A DNA stretch of 64,000 nucleotides from Hirundichthys speculiger (lineage: Eukaryota > Chordata > Actinopteri > Beloniformes > Exocoetidae): positions 1,798,001 through 1,862,000 of the forward strand of contig JAGFBZ010002379.1 of the NCBI GenBank assembly GCA_018398805.1. The letters are read 5' to 3'. Below the pieces are notes generated by a model that had not been told where the DNA came from, ran no database searches, and saw only the letters and a program-made list of their open reading frames with translations. Each line of letters starts with the position of its first letter. The first letter of the stretch is position 1. The position numbers and the translations under genes are program-made. Of this stretch, positions 37,641 through 50,761 are shown in pieces.

Positions 37641-39181
37641 AAACCATAAGTGTCTGTCACTTTAATTGGGACTCTTCCCACTGCATTGGTGTAGTTTAAC
37701 ATCTGCATCTTCAAAAAGTTTAGAAGACAAGGAACTTTAGGAAGATTTAATTATTTATTCCCATTACAAAAGCTCTCCATTACTGTGCTATTGACAGAAA
37801 GAACTTGTCAGGTAAATTTGCAGCATACAAATATAATTTTCCATTTAATTTTTTTTTTTCACCTTTCTGGATCTTCTGTTCTCAGCCCTGTCTGGAGCCT
37901 CTAGAGCTGATTGTACAAAGGGTACTTTGTACTCCAACTAGTATGGACTGACCTTCTTAAACTTATTTGAAATCTTATTTTAGTTTTAGATAAAATTAAT
38001 TTATACCAGAAAAAATTTTTCTCTTTAAAACAGTGGCATTCCCATGAGATTTAATTTTTTTGCACTGATGGCCTTTATTCACAGTGAAGGAAGACAGGAA
38101 AGGGGGCAGAGAGAGAGAGCAGGGAAGACATGCAGCAGAGGGTTACGTGAGCTGGGAGTTGAGCCCACAACCCCTGCGTTGAGGACTGGAGCTTCTGTAT
38201 ATGGGCTTCCTGCCCTAACACTGCACCAAAGATTAAGTGCAGCCCAAGATTAAGGACTTTTTCTTTTGTGGTAACAAACTTGATGGTCTCTTAACTTATT
38301 CTTATGAGGGTTCACTCTCTCTTATCTGTGCCATGAATACATGAATAAAGGACATTCAGAGATCTACCATTTCAGTACTCAATGAGCTTGATTTATCAAT
38401 TGCCCCTTTTTTTTTTTTTTTTTAAACATTTTCTTATATTTATAAATTTGTAAAAGCTTGCTCATTGCACCACATATTTAAAGCGTTGTGAGTAAAATCA
38501 ATTTCTTAATCAATATACACAGAATGTTTTTCTAGGTTTGAGTAGATTCACATTATCTTAGGTTTGAAGATTGATGTCTGTGAATGAAGTCAAAATATTT
38601 TCTTTCAGCCAAACAGCTGTGGATTATAAAAACATAAATACAAAGGCAGTAAGGACTTTATTAAATGGTAGCAAATCACATGCATTTGCAGGTTATCCAA
38701 CTGTTACAGCTCTTATCCTGAAATCCTACAAATCCAGTCAACCTAGATTTGTACTTGGTTGAGTCCTCGGTAGGAGTCAGACAATTCTGATCAAATTCAC
38801 TGATCAACGTGGAAGGGATTAGAAAATATTGTTTAAAGTGCTGGCATAATATCTGAAACAAAAATAATGCGACTTAAACAACAACGTACTGTTTTCCATG
38901 GCTACTGCAAGGCAAAATAGTGAAAACATGTAAATTCCACTTCAATATATCAGTGTGAATAATATAAATCAATAGTGCATATTTGTCTTCAACAAAACAT
39001 ATTTAATCTTAGAATAAGTGTGCATTTTCAGCATAAATCTGTGCACCACAAATTGCTTCTTCTTTCTCCCTCACAGCAACCACCAGCGAAAACAGACCTG
39101 GAGAGTAGTGTTATCTCATTAAGGCTTCTTCAAAGTCGAATATAAAACAGGAGGTGTTGATTTGCTTCAAAACAGAAACTA
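37641..39181. other. Intergenic, 3' flank of FBXO30
   Basis: Holds one SINE copy (38060-38235) and several T-rich runs. An AATAAA on the minus strand near 38660 is an alternative FBXO30 polyadenylation signal. No gene is seen. Confidence 0.4.
38060..38235 (-). mobile_element. tRNA-derived SINE, second family
   Basis: Inverse of the copy at 12555: the minus strand reads gcaggaagcccatatacagaa, a B-box-like stretch (gggctcaactccc), then cccctttcctgtcttcc and aataaaggcc. Frames through it are artefacts. Confidence 0.55.
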
Positions 39182-39249
39182 TTTAATTGCAACATCCTCA
39201 GAATACCACAGTGAAACTCATGCAGCTCTGACAGGTCAGCCCGGTGTGG

Positions 39250-41636
39250 TCAGGTGTTGACATGGCGCAGGACGCGACGGAATGACAGTCCATCTCGTGC
39301 GGTGCACATGGCAGGGAGGGGGACGGGCTCCGTCTTCTGCTCCACGACATTGAACTGGCACTTCTTAAGATGTACTGACATGCTGGGGATGTCAGTAAAA
39401 CCCCATGAAGACACTGGGCTGAAGGCGGTGCTGAACCGCCACACCTGCAACAATTAAAATATAGGCAAATTTATTTTCATGGTAGAAGTAAAACAGAATT
39501 AGATTAGATCAACTTGAAACTGATTTACATAAAGACATCATCTAAAACACTGACAGTGCAGATCTCCAATATTCTTTTTCAACTCACTTTATTTTTGATC
39601 TGCCATGACACAGTGCCATGACCACCAGGACATTGTCTTTGCTCCCACTGCAGCTCCACTATCCCTCTGGTTTGGAGGAAGCTGGCGCATACCTCCCTCA
39701 TAGTCCGTGATACCATCGACAGCTGGCACAAACTAAAACTGTCCAGGAATCCAGCTATGTGCCACAGTATCTCAATGGGCAGCGCACTGAACTGGTCAGA
39801 CTGGGAGTCACTTGGACACTTAACCCATGTGTAAGGCTTAACTCCAAATGACTTAAGGTGCCTATTGTGAACCACCTTGGCTCCCTGGGTGGATGGATAA
39901 AACCTCCGCTGGGAGAATGTGCAGCCGTAATATGCGAGGGGGCAACGATGCTCCATCCAACCGTTGAGACCTGCGTGAATGTCGCCATGGACGTTTCTGA
40001 AATGAGAAGAAAACTCATCCCGGCGGAATGACTGACCGCAGACGAAGGGGAACATGTGCTGGTAGCGGGGGTTAGGAGGGAGGTAACGGTTATGTGGGAC
40101 GGCCTCGACTTCCAGAGCTTCCAGGACCAGACCGAGGCGAAGAGTGCGGAAAGGGCTAGGGTAGGTGAGCTGTGGGGCAGCGTGGTCACAGGCGGAAGCA
40201 GACGCCATTTCACCCACTCTCGTGTTGGTTACCAAGATTGCTGCAGGAAAAGTAAAAGTCTGTGTTCCAAAATCAACTCTGTAACCGTCAACGTAGACCG
40301 TATCAGAAATCCTTCTACACTCTCTGGACTCCTCTAAGCAGAAGAGCAAAGCTGCTGTGATCAGATCTATCTCTCCTAGACCCATGGGGTCGTCATCCTG
40401 CTCCAGGTCTGAAGTATCCACCGCCTTGTCCTCCATTTTAGGTCGCAATCTATACAGTGGTCTCTCTGGAACAATCCCTATTCTTCCACTAGATAATGAA
40501 TACCGGCCTGGGCCCCTAAAACACTGCTTGTTCTGCAACTTCCTCTCAGACCAACAACTTTCTGAAAAAACTTGTCCTCTATCTTCCAGGAACACATGAC
40601 CGGCTTTCTGCGCCATACCCTGGCTAACATGAAGTGGGGACATCATTGGAGGGCTCACAGGCTCTTGAGAAACACCTGCATCCTTGTCTTCCACCTCAAC
40701 TGGACACACTGTCTCCAACAGTGACCCATTGGCTGTGTCTTTATACTTTTCGCTGGTTCCTTTAGAAGCCCCATTTTCACCAGAACAGCTGGAACAAACA
40801 CTTTTCTCTGTAATATCTGTGCGGTGCGAACCATCAGCAGCATCAAATACCGTGCGTTCTGGTCCATTCTGAAGGTCTACATTGCTGTTCTTTCGCTGAG
40901 CCGCTCCTTTATTCACACCGTCTCTGCTTCTTTCATTACAGCTGGCATTGCTAACAAAGTCCAAAGCAGCAGCTAAGCTTCTTGCTGTCTCGACTGTGGC
41001 CTCATACAGTTTACTGAGGTGATCTTCATTCAAGCCATTAATTCCACTGACAATTTTCTCTCTTGCTGAGCCTGGTGGGGGCGGTTGTGACCAGTGTGAG
41101 GAAGACTGTGAGGGTGAACCAATGCCGGGGGAGGCCTCAGGAACACATGTCTGTAAAGCTGAGTGTTTTGCCCTGTTCTCCTTAACAGTGACAGGTTGAT
41201 CTCCTTGTGCAGAAGGCGCCATGGCGATCACCTTCAGAGACTCGAGGAGTGTATGCTGGTCCTGAAGGGCAAGGACCATGTCCAACTGTTCCACCTCCTC
41301 CACCCCACGGCTCAGGCTTTCATAAGAAGTGTAGTCCAAACAGCTAACAGGCCATCTGTTCCACTCCATTGTACAGCACACAACTCCAGCTGGACATACT
41401 TCTAGGTGTGCGTACATCTGGCAACGCACCAGGGTAGCTGGACAACCATAACCACTATTGAGGCATGGGACCCTCATCAGTGGGCACAGAAGCTGGTGTT
41501 CATCAGCCTTGCAGGAATGAAATACAGCCCCACACACCAACGGACACGTAATGAGACCACAAGAGACTCCTGGTTCGGGTCTGACCATGCACCTCTGGTT
41601 CACACAGGATGTACAGTGAATATGATCGTCGGCCAT
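39250..41636 (-). CDS. FBXO30: F-box only protein 30, two coding exons
   Basis: Substrate receptor of an SCF (SKP1-CUL1-F-box) E3 ubiquitin ligase; in mammals it is linked to BMP signalling in muscle loss and to Eg5 turnover. The coding exons are 41636-39588 (683 codons) and 39444-39250 (64 codons plus stop), joined in phase 0 across a gtgagt donor and a ttgcag acceptor. The total is 747 residues, against 745 in human. The N-terminus is a Cys/His-rich TRAF-type zinc finger (CTSCVNQRCMV, then CNSGYGCPATLVRC-like spacing near residues 8-90). The middle is a long, low-complexity, Ser/Gln-rich linker. A second Cys/His cluster precedes the F-box at about residues 617-657 (ALPIEILWHIAGFLDSF). The start ATG sits in GAAGATGGCC, and 8 bases upstream (41644) is a splice acceptor, so the 5'UTR lies mostly in an upstream exon. 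A variant polyadenylation signal ATTAAA lies at 39182-39187. The gene appears intact. Confidence 0.96.
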
Positions 41637-41644
41637 CTTCAGAG

Positions 41645-43985
41645 CTGAAGAGGTGGAAAGGTTACAGTGGTATCTCTGTGGGAAAATGCAATGTCATGTC
41701 AGATAGATGGAAAAGTTAATCAAAGATACAACAAAGATGAAAAAGACAGTTTTGCTGCAGACCTCTACTGTGGGGTCTCTCCCAGTGCTGGCACTACTCT
41801 CAAGTCACTTCCACTGTCAGATCCAGAAATAACAAGGAAAATACATCAGGCATAGGCTTTACAGTAAAACTGTTGTTTTATATAACATCATGAAATGATT
41901 ATGTTTTGAATCGTTTCATTGTTTTATGGTGGCACAAAGCGGACCCTGAGCTCATTGTCAACACTAAATGTGAAGTTAAGTTTCAGATTAGCATTAATAA
42001 TTAACTAATAATTGACCATGTTGATATGAATGTTTATTCATAGTACTGCTGACTAATAATGTTGTATCTCGCTTATTATTTTTGGATTCGACATGCCTGT
42101 TTTTTTTTTTCTTTTGTATTAGCAGGTTTTTAATTCTGGTTCTGACACTGGAGGTGGCCTGAGAGGAGAGACTCTTTAGGAACTGTGCAGTCAGACCCTT
42201 CTCCAGATGTGTGAGCTTGAATCAAGTGACAACTACTGTATTAGAAGAGAGCATATAATAAGGGGTAAATATAAAACTAAATATGAGATTATGACTTATC
42301 AAGTAAAAAAAAAATAAAAATAATAATAATAACACAATTCACGTCAAAAATAAAGAATCTAAGATGCAGGCTATGTGAATACATATTATTCTATTATTCT
42401 ATCAGATAGCCGACTAAGTATTTACTGCACATATGAAAGAAACTATAAACTAACCATGTATATAATAAGAGCAAACACCAGATGTCACTGTGATCACATG
42501 CAAGAGATTAAAGGAGCAATTATATTTTTAAGTGTCAAAGGCTTTGTCTATATCTAAGAAAATAACAGCATAGGTATATTGATGTGAAAAAAAACAACAA
42601 AAACCAAGAGAACTTGACTGATCTGCACTGATGCACTCTTTCATAATTTGAGGTAAATACCATTTAAAATAGTCAACACTAACACAAATGAAAAAACAGC
42701 CTCATTTATCTTAGATTATTATAAAAAGAATCATAATAATAATTTAGAACGAAAAATAAATTAAGCCCTAAAGAAAACCTTAGCTGTCTGAGATGGTTTT
42801 CCGTCTTTCGCCTGCACATTGAATGTGCAACACTGCCCCCTTCATCCTTTATCCAAGTCAAGTATGCTGCAACCAAAAGGCTGTCCCATACAAACAAATA
42901 CCTTATTAGGAAGCTTCCCAGCTGTCTGAGGCTGAAATCTGTTCTCCCCTGCTTTTGAGCTTGTCATTATTCCAGACTACAGATTAATTTCAACGTGATT
43001 TTGAGTAACGTTTTCACTGACGAAAGTGACTGAACAAAATAATTAAAAGTGGGCATATTTATTTTGTATCATGAAAGCAAAATCTATTTGATTTTCTGTC
43101 CTGAAATGCAATAACCAAAGTTTCCACTGTTTAAGATACAGAAATAAAACATCACAAAGAGACAGCTAGAGAGTTGTCACAAAGTAAAGAAGCTGCATTA
43201 ATCTCAATGTATCCTTCTGTTTGTTAAATTGTCCTTTATAATAAAACATCAGCTTCACTGAAACTCTGACAGCATCATTTCCTGAAACCGTAACCATGTT
43301 AACGACCAAAACAACATAAGAGCTAATTTCAGCAACACCTCAAAAACCTCAAGAAAATGTCAACATTATTTGTATTTATATTAGTACGTCCAACATATAG
43401 TTGCCATAGCACTCAGAAAATTCTACGTAACGACATTACACGTTTATATTTCTAAAACAAAACAACATACAATCTGAAACTAGAAAGTTAAACAGTGATG
43501 TTTCCACCTTTATAAAGGCTTCTGATGGCTACTATGAACTGAAGAGTTGTCCTGATACTCCAGTGTCATTAGTTGCACGTACAAATACAGCGTGTATGGG
43601 CAGTCACTTACTGAATATTAACAATCACTTCCTCTTCTTAATAATCACACATTCAGCCACATCCAGATAACTAACTTGTAAATGACATGCAGGATTTATC
43701 TTGAAGCGCTTACAACCAACAAGTAATAGAAACCTGCAGCTGGTCGATGTTTCTTACGTATATATCTTCAGCAGTAAACAGATTTAGCTGTAAAACTGTC
43801 CGTTTGCTGCTCACATTTGATTTTATTTTTTAATAAAGCCACCAGTTTGGTGAACAATGACCGGCTAAAAGACGCTAACCCGGCTAATGGTGGCTAAAAA
43901 CAGCTAACTAGGTCGGAAGTTTAACCGTTTACAGCAAAGCAACTTTATCCAGCAAAGCTGTGTTGTTATTAAAAGTGTTTCTCAC
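41645..43985. other. FBXO30 first intron (inferred)
   Basis: Between the acceptor at 41644 and the proposed donor at 43986. AT-rich, with no coding region and no obvious transposon. Confidence 0.35.
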
Positions 43986-44060
43986 CTGATCTTCGTGTTG
44001 TAAAGAATAGGTGTGATACTACACGCTTGACTGTTTTAAACAAAAACCACAAAACTTCCC
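43986..44060 (-). other. FBXO30: Probable 5'UTR exon of FBXO30 (outer limit uncertain)
   Basis: The FBXO30 coding exon starts with an acceptor at 41644 and only 8 untranslated bases, so an upstream exon is required. On the minus strand ATCAG|gtgaga at 43986/43985 is a good donor. No repeat is seen just upstream, until a T-rich, LINE-tail-like stretch near 44.14 kb. The transcription start is not determined; 44060 is only a guess. This would make a 2.3-kb first intron. Confidence 0.4.
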
Positions 44061-44548
44061 GTTAATTGCAATGAACAAACTGCTAACGAGGGCTAGCTTC
44101 TAGCTTCTGCTCTCACACATCACTCAGCCAGCCTGCCCCCTTTTTTTTCTTCTCTGAACTTTATTGAACTAAATGCACATACAATTTACAGTACGGGGGA
44201 AATAAGAGAAGTCGATACAGTTTCTCAAAAACGTAAAGCCACAAACATCAATGATCGAGAAAAACAAAAACTTTGAATCAAATCACGAACACAAAAAAAA
44301 ATCGTTCACTTTTGTGGAAGAGAGATTTAAAAAAGAGTGTTTTTGTTTATGGAAAAGAGATTTCAAATAATTCTGAATCATCCATTGCGTCAGATTTAGA
44401 ATCAAAAGAACAGATATATCGACATAGGTCTCAAAGTATTTGGACAATGACATCTTTTTATGATTTTGCTTTAATATACTGCCACAAGAAATTTAAAATA
44501 AAATAAGACTTTCAGGTTTCATTTGAAGGATTTAACAATTATAAAGTA

Positions 44549-45636
44549 CAACCCCATTTCCAAAAAAGTTTAGATGCTGTGTAAAATGTAAACAAAATAA
44601 GAATCCAATAAGTTGTAAATCTCACAAACCCCAAGAAGATAAAGAACATCAGATATTGAAACTGAGACATTTTACCATTTCATGGAAAAATATTAGCTCA
44701 TTTTGACTTTGATGGCAGAAACGCATCCCAAAAAGGATGGAACAGCACAACGTTTACCATTGTGTAGCATTCCGTCTTCTTTTAACAACCATCTGTAAAA
44801 GTCTGGGAAGTGAGGAGACCAGTTGCTGGAGTTTTAGGGGAGGAATGTTGTCCCATTCTTGTCTGAAGCAGGAGTCTAGCTGCTCAACAGTCTTAGGTCT
44901 TGTTGCTGGATTTTTTGTTTTATGAAGCACCAAATATTTTCTATTGATGAAAGCTCTGGACTACAGACATGCCAGTTCAGCACCCAGACTCTTCTTCTGC
45001 AAAGCCCTCCTCTTGTGATTAATGCAGTATATGGTTTAGCATTGTCTTGCTGAAATATGCAAGGTCTTCCCTGAAAAAGACATTCCCTGGATGGAAGAAT
45101 ATGTTGCTCTCTAACCTCTATGTACTCTTCAAAACTAATGGTGCCTTTCCAGATGTGTAATCTGCCCGGACCATAAGCACTAACATGACCCCATACCATC
45201 AGAGATGCAGACTTTTGAACTGTCCACTGTTCCGCATTTTATAGACAGTTTGTTGGAGATCAGTCAACCTCTGCCCATTTTTACATCTTAGAGACTCTGC
45301 CTCTCTTCTTTTATTTCCAGTCTGTTACTGACCTGTTGCCAGTTAACCTAATTAGTTGTCAAATGCTCCTCCATTTGTTTTTGATTGGCACAAATTACTT
45401 TTCCAGCCTTTTGTTTCCCCTGTTTCAACTTTTTTTTTTAGATGGGTTGCTACCGTCAAAGTCAAAATGAGGTAATGTTTTCCATGAAATGGTAAAATGT
45501 ATCAGTTTCAACATCTCATATGTCCATCATGTTGTATTAGGAATAAAATATCGGTTTATGAGATCTGCAAATCATTGCATTCTGTTATTTATTTATGTTT
45601 TACACAGTGCCCCAACAATTTTTTGAAGTGGGGTTA
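44549..45636 (-). mobile_element. Nested Tc1/mariner element with degraded transposase
   Basis: Termini caaccccatttccaaaaaag and the matching ttttttgaagtggggtt are inverted, each beside a TA (44547-44548 and 45637-45638). Minus-strand frame 45199-44876 gives the C-terminal catalytic half of a Tc1 transposase: VWGHVSAYGPGRLHIWKG, then FQQDNAKPYT and WHVCSPELSSIENIW, including the second Asp and the Glu of the DDE triad. The N-terminal half is lost. The outer Tc1 sequence resumes directly beyond the right end. Confidence 0.85.
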
Positions 45637-45703
45637 TAGTAACCATTTGACAAGTTAAGAATACTCTGGAGAAGGTAGGTGTATCATTGTCAAAATCTAA
45701 TTT

Positions 45704-46688
45704 ATATTTTTATTTTTTTTAAATAATCTGTTTATTGGTCTTTTTTGAAATAGGACATTAAAACAATACAATATCAAAAGTAAACTAGGACAGGACAAAT
45801 AAAAAAAAGAAAAAGGAAAAAAGGGCTTACTAATATACAATTGTATCAGTGTTGTATGTGAAAAGTAAAACAGAATAGAATATAAAACACATTTTTAAGA
45901 GGGGAATACTGGCCATCCGTCAATCCGGGAACTGTCATGTTTTAACGATCAAATCACTGAAATATGTGCTGAGTCACTCAGGGATAGCTGGGAAGTCCAG
46001 CTCTCGAACATAGACAAAAAAGGGGTCCCATGTCTTATAAAATTTCCTAAGGGAGCCCTTCAAAACACACCTGATCTTCTCTGGTCTAATATTAGTAAGG
46101 ACTTCTCTTATCCATAATGTGTTTGGGGTTGGAGATTTCCACTTAAGTAAAATCAAGCGTCTTGCTAGTAAAGTAACAAAGGCTATAAAAGCAGATTCTG
46201 AGGAGGAGAGTGGTATCGAGGGTGGAGATGCACCAAACAATACAACCGTAGCATTAGGTTCTATTAATTTATGAGTAACCCTAGACCGTGAGCCAAAAAT
46301 TTCTTTCCAGTAAGAGTGTAAAGCAGGACAAGACCAGAACATATGCACATGGCTTGCCGGTGCCTGGCGACACCTGTCACAAGTTGGGGCCACTTCCTTG
46401 TAGATCCTCGAGAGTCTGACCTTCGTGAGGTGTGCACGGTGAATAATTTTACATTGGATCAGTCCATGTCTTGCACCGATAGAGGACTTATGGACCCTAA
46501 CAAGGTCCTCTTCCCAAAGATTCTCGGAAATCTCCTCTCCTAGATCCGTTTCCCAAAGCGTTTTAATTGAGTTTAGAGTAACAAGATGAAGAGAGTGAAT
46601 TTGAGTGTATAAGTATGACATCATTCCTTTCAGGGAAGGTGTGGGCCTTAGGAATGTGTCCAATGGAGTATCAGTGGGTGTATTAGGA
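45704..46688 (-). mobile_element. 5'-truncated L1-like LINE with perfect 14-bp target-site duplication
   Basis: Flanked by identical tcaaaatctaattt at 45690-45703 and 46689-46702. The poly-A tail appears as poly-T on the left. One uninterrupted frame, from about 46688 down to a stop at 45974, encodes the C-terminal end of ORF2 with a zinc-knuckle-like CDRCRQAPASHVHMFWSCP stretch. The long intact frame and perfect duplication suggest it is the youngest insertion here. It truncates upstream of the reverse-transcriptase core. Confidence 0.9.
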
Positions 46689-47605
46689 TCAAAATCTAAT
46701 TTTAAGAGATACTGTACCTGAATGAATGTAAACACAGAGGGTTTACAACATCTTGAAAATCACTGGTAACATTCAGTAACATGAAAACCAAGTTGGACTT
46801 GAGAAAACACATCTAAAAAAAGCCTTCCATGTTCTGGAAGCAGATTCTTTGGACAGAACAAACCAATATAAACTTGTATCAGAGTAATAAAAAGAGAAAA
46901 CTATGCGGAAAAAAGGGACAGTTGATGATCCAAGGCCTAACACATCATAGGTCCAACATGGAGGCAGTGTAATGGTATGGGCATTTATGGCTGACAGTGG
47001 AACAAGTTCACTGGAGTTTATGGACAATGTGACTTCTGAAAAAAGTAGGCAGATAAATTCTGAGGTATGACACTTTCTCTGCTCACATGCAACCAATATG
47101 AGCTCCACTGGGATGGAGTTTCACAGTGTAGATGGATAATGTCCCTAAACATACTGAGAAAGCAACTTAAGACTTTTTGATGGTAAAGGAATAGAAAAGT
47201 TATAACAATGGCCAAGTCATTCACTTGATCTCAACTCAGTAGAGCATAGTTTTCAGTTACTGATGATGAAAATGAAGGCAGAGACAATGAGAAACAACTG
47301 AAGGTGGTTGCATTGAAGTCCTAGCAAAGCAACCTCAGAATGTAATATTCATGGGCTCCAGACTTCAGCATGTAATTTCATATAAGTATTCAATATTATG
47401 GTCAATGTTTCAGTTTATTTCACTTTGTTGAAATATTTCTGTGGCCTTAAAAATATAAGTATTTTGTGGTTGTAACCCTGAAATGATAACTTACATATTT
47501 TAAACAAGCCTCTTAAATTAAAGCTGGAAGTCTACACTTTCATCACATCTTTATTGTTTTATTTCGATTCCATTGTGATGGTGCATAAATGCAAAATCTT
47601 AAAAA

Positions 47606-50099
47606 ACTCCTGACTGTACATGACTGTGTAAATGAGTAATCTCTGTGGACAATGTGTACTCTTTCATGTATACATATTACATACTGTATAGTGTCTCATT
47701 TTGGTTAATCTTTATCCCTGTTTTGCCGTGTTTCTAGTTATAACTCTTCATTATATATTCCTTCATGCCATTATACTTCCCTGGATGGATATTTGTTCTC
47801 CAAAAATCTTTTACAGCCCACATTGCGGTCCCTTTTTGACGCAGTAACAAAAAACAAACAGCAGAGGCTACTGTTGCAGCACTTTTTGCTGTGCTCTGTG
47901 TGAAAACAAGTTTGACCAGACCACCACTCATTAATGTTGGCAGAGGGAGAAGGCAGATTCCGGGGTCAGAGTCACCGGCACGACCTGAACCCCCCCAGGA
48001 GCAGGAAGCGCTGACTCACGGACGCATCAACAGGACACTGCTTAGTACATTTGTCATCAGGTGTTGAAACAAACCCGTGCACTTGGACCATGACAGTTTG
48101 CATCATATGAAATCTAAAATGATCATTCTATTTTTAAAAAAGTGTAGTCCGTGACTAAAACGACCTCATCTGTTGAACTTCAATATTTTCTTAGTTAAAT
48201 GTCAAAAAATAGAAAATACTTCCAACAACTTTGTCCACAGGCAGATACAATGTATGCATACATACCTTTATCAGTTTGAGTTATTGTGATTTCTATGATT
48301 TATTGTTTCTTATGTTTTAAAATTATGGTTCAGTTGTTACAGTGAGAATATAATGCATTTATAATGTTTGTTTTTTGGGTCTCGCTTACTTAGTATTTTT
48401 TGCTGTGCGTTTTAATAGGGGAGCGATTCTGTCACATTTGATCTGTGAATTGTTTTGTGTTTAAACATTTAGGCGAAAAATCACCCCACTTTGAAAGGGG
48501 TGGAGGTGGGTTTCTAAAAATTCTTTTGATTAAATGTTAATGTTTATCAATTTTATGATGCTGTATCGTGTGGAAGTAGAGAAAGAAACACTATGGTGCT
48601 GTGAACCTTACAACTTTCATCACTTCCACCTTTATTTTCATCGAGTCTTCCAATGATCAAAATCACGTTTGTGAGATTTTGAGGATTTTCTGTGGACTTT
48701 TAAGACATCAAATATTATATTTAATTTATCTTGCACTTATATCTAGTGCAAGATAAGGACGGATTGACGCAACATGCGCAAAGGTGTGTCAAAATTTGGA
48801 TTGCATTTACCCGCTGTTTTAAGGAACAAAACAAGTCGGTTGGGGAGATTCTTCATCTTTATTGATCTTTATCTAAGCCTCAAATATAATGACAAAAGTG
48901 CGATATCTAACTCATGTCATCCCTTTTACTTAATGGCCTCTCAGCCAACAGGCATCAAGATGATAATGATGTTTTAATCATTGGTAGGAAACCTTGCGGT
49001 CAACCCACGCAGACTGCAGTCCAAGAATAGACCCAAGTTCCGCCGTCGCCTCTTGCCCCGAAGAATGGCTGCTGCATTAAAAGAGTCTCTCCTTATCAAA
49101 CATGTCACTTTTATTCAGGTTCAGTATCAGATGATCGCTTCCAAAGCCTCGGGCACCAGTGTCACAGCAACTCCTCCGTAAGTTTATTTGTGACTTATGC
49201 CGCCTGGCGTGAGTCACGACGCGACCTTATACCACGTAGATCGTGCCCCCCCCTCCAGGAGGGGACGCTTATGATAACAAGCTTAGTAAAACACGGTGTT
49301 TCACTAACTGACTTTATCGCGAGCCTAACCGGGAGTTCGCTGAAAAAAAAGTACCCGGCATAAACTCTATGCATTCAAAAAGAGTTTTCCCAAAGCCTGC
49401 AGAGGTTTACAAGCGAAGCAACACCATGACAGACCAGGCTTCATGACAAAACTTTTCATGATGTTTCAGAGAAGCACGGCTGAGTGCTGTTTGACGTATC
49501 TGATCCTCAGCGAAACGCTAGATGGTGCAATGCAAAGAGCTGACCGCTGTCCATGGTGCTGAAAACATCCAGGGCCCCTGTCATGTAGTTTTAGAAGCCA
49601 GAGGCTCAAGTCCCCTCAGCGATATATGAGATGCTGGCGTTTCTCTTAAAGATTATAGTGCTTGTCAAATCTCTTCAACGACACTGTGCTTAAATTTTAG
49701 ATTATGAATGTCTACATGCCTAATCTTTATTTATAGCCCCTTTTCAAAATAAATGTTTATGTCTGATGAGTTTATTTAATGAACTGAAGTAATATTCTAA
49801 TCCATCAATTTAAAGTTATAGATAGAAACGCCGCTGTGGGCTGTTAGTGGGATTTCTTAATTGCTATAGTCAGCAAGATGAAATGTTAAAACGTTGATGA
49901 TTCATTTTGTAATTTATTTTTTTATTTCCTGTATCACTTGTGAGAATACTGTATAACTCTCATAAAAACATAACGAGTTGTACCACTAAGACAGACTTGA
50001 AGACAAGGATCAGTGAGGAAAAGGCAAATGTGAGAGCGTTTTGGGAAGATGGGCGGAGGAGGGGTGAGGTGGGGGGTCTTCATTTTCATGCTTTGAGTT
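47606..50099. other. Region between the nested transposons and GRM1
   Basis: No SHPRH-like or other coding exon could be recognised on either strand, though SHPRH sits here in human. Purine-rich, GC-box-like sequence appears from 50050. Short frames such as 48774-49181 have no support. Confidence 0.4.
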
Positions 50100-50192
50100 G
50101 AGCGAACGAGAGGCAGAGACAGACGAACTCAAGTCATACCGACGAAGAGCACGCGCTACAGAAGACGGGCGAGACATGTTTCAAGGATTCAG
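50100..50192 (+). other. GRM1: Probable 5'UTR exon and promoter-proximal region of GRM1
   Basis: A strong donor (GATTCAG|GTAAGT) ends at 50192, and the next exon opens with a T-rich acceptor (tttttgtgcag) at 50902, upstream of the GRM1 start codon. GC-box-like purine-rich sequence (gggcggagg, ggggtgagg) lies at about 50050-50085, just before the guessed transcription start. The left edge is a guess. The intervening 709-bp intron contains a long TA microsatellite. Confidence 0.45.
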
Positions 50193-50666
50193 GTAAGTTT
50201 TGATGCAACTGACACAGAACGATCAGTCTCAAATGTACATGGTGTTAATGAGACAACGGGCAGATTTGTGACAACAGATTATACATATTATACATTAATT
50301 CGTTTATTATCACTTTCATGTGTATGATTATTAGTGTTGTAAACCGACGATTGAGTTGTAGCTTGACTGCGGGACAGGGTGAGACATGTTATGGTAGATT
50401 TAAAACAAAACAGTCAAGGTATTTTGTACCCTTCCTCGTGCGGAATCCAGAGAGGTGCCGATAGATTTGTTGCACGGATTTTGATTGAGATTAGCTAGGT
50501 CAAATCGGAAGGAATGTTGTTGTGAGAGGAGGACGAGGCTCGGCAACAGTCCCCGAGACGACCTTGTATCGTGTTTGGAAAGCGCGCTGTCCGAGGTGCT
50601 GAAATCAGGCTGCTGACAGATTTTTGTCAATGGACAGTATAAGAACAGCCCGGCATGAGCTGGGCG

Positions 50667-50668
<2 letters not shown>

Positions 50669-50758
<90 letters not shown>
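50669..50758. repeat. (TA)45 microsatellite in GRM1 intron 1
   Basis: Forty-five perfect TA units, 145 bp upstream of the proposed GRM1 leader exon. Likely polymorphic and able to form a cruciform. Confidence 0.95.

Positions 50759-50761
<3 letters not shown>

Larger units (their letters stand above)
44426..47605 (+). mobile_element. Tc1-like transposon interrupted by two later insertions
   Basis: The left terminus is tcaaagtatttggacaatgac. The right part ends in ttccattgtgatggtgcataaa, the usual inner edge of a fish Tc1 terminus; the last outer bases are lost. Transposase pieces on the plus strand run from tctggagaaggtaggtgtatc (45660s) through FWKQILWTEQTNINLYQS, the DDE-region phrase NVTSEKSRQINSE and onward to about 47300. 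Stops and shifts show it is dead. The reading is broken at 44549-45636 by another Tc1 element and at 45704-46688 by an L1. Confidence 0.8.

Noticed and set aside
39755..40213. 152-codon minus-strand frame inside FBXO30
   Set aside because: It lies in another frame of the conserved FBXO30 coding exon and is a shadow.
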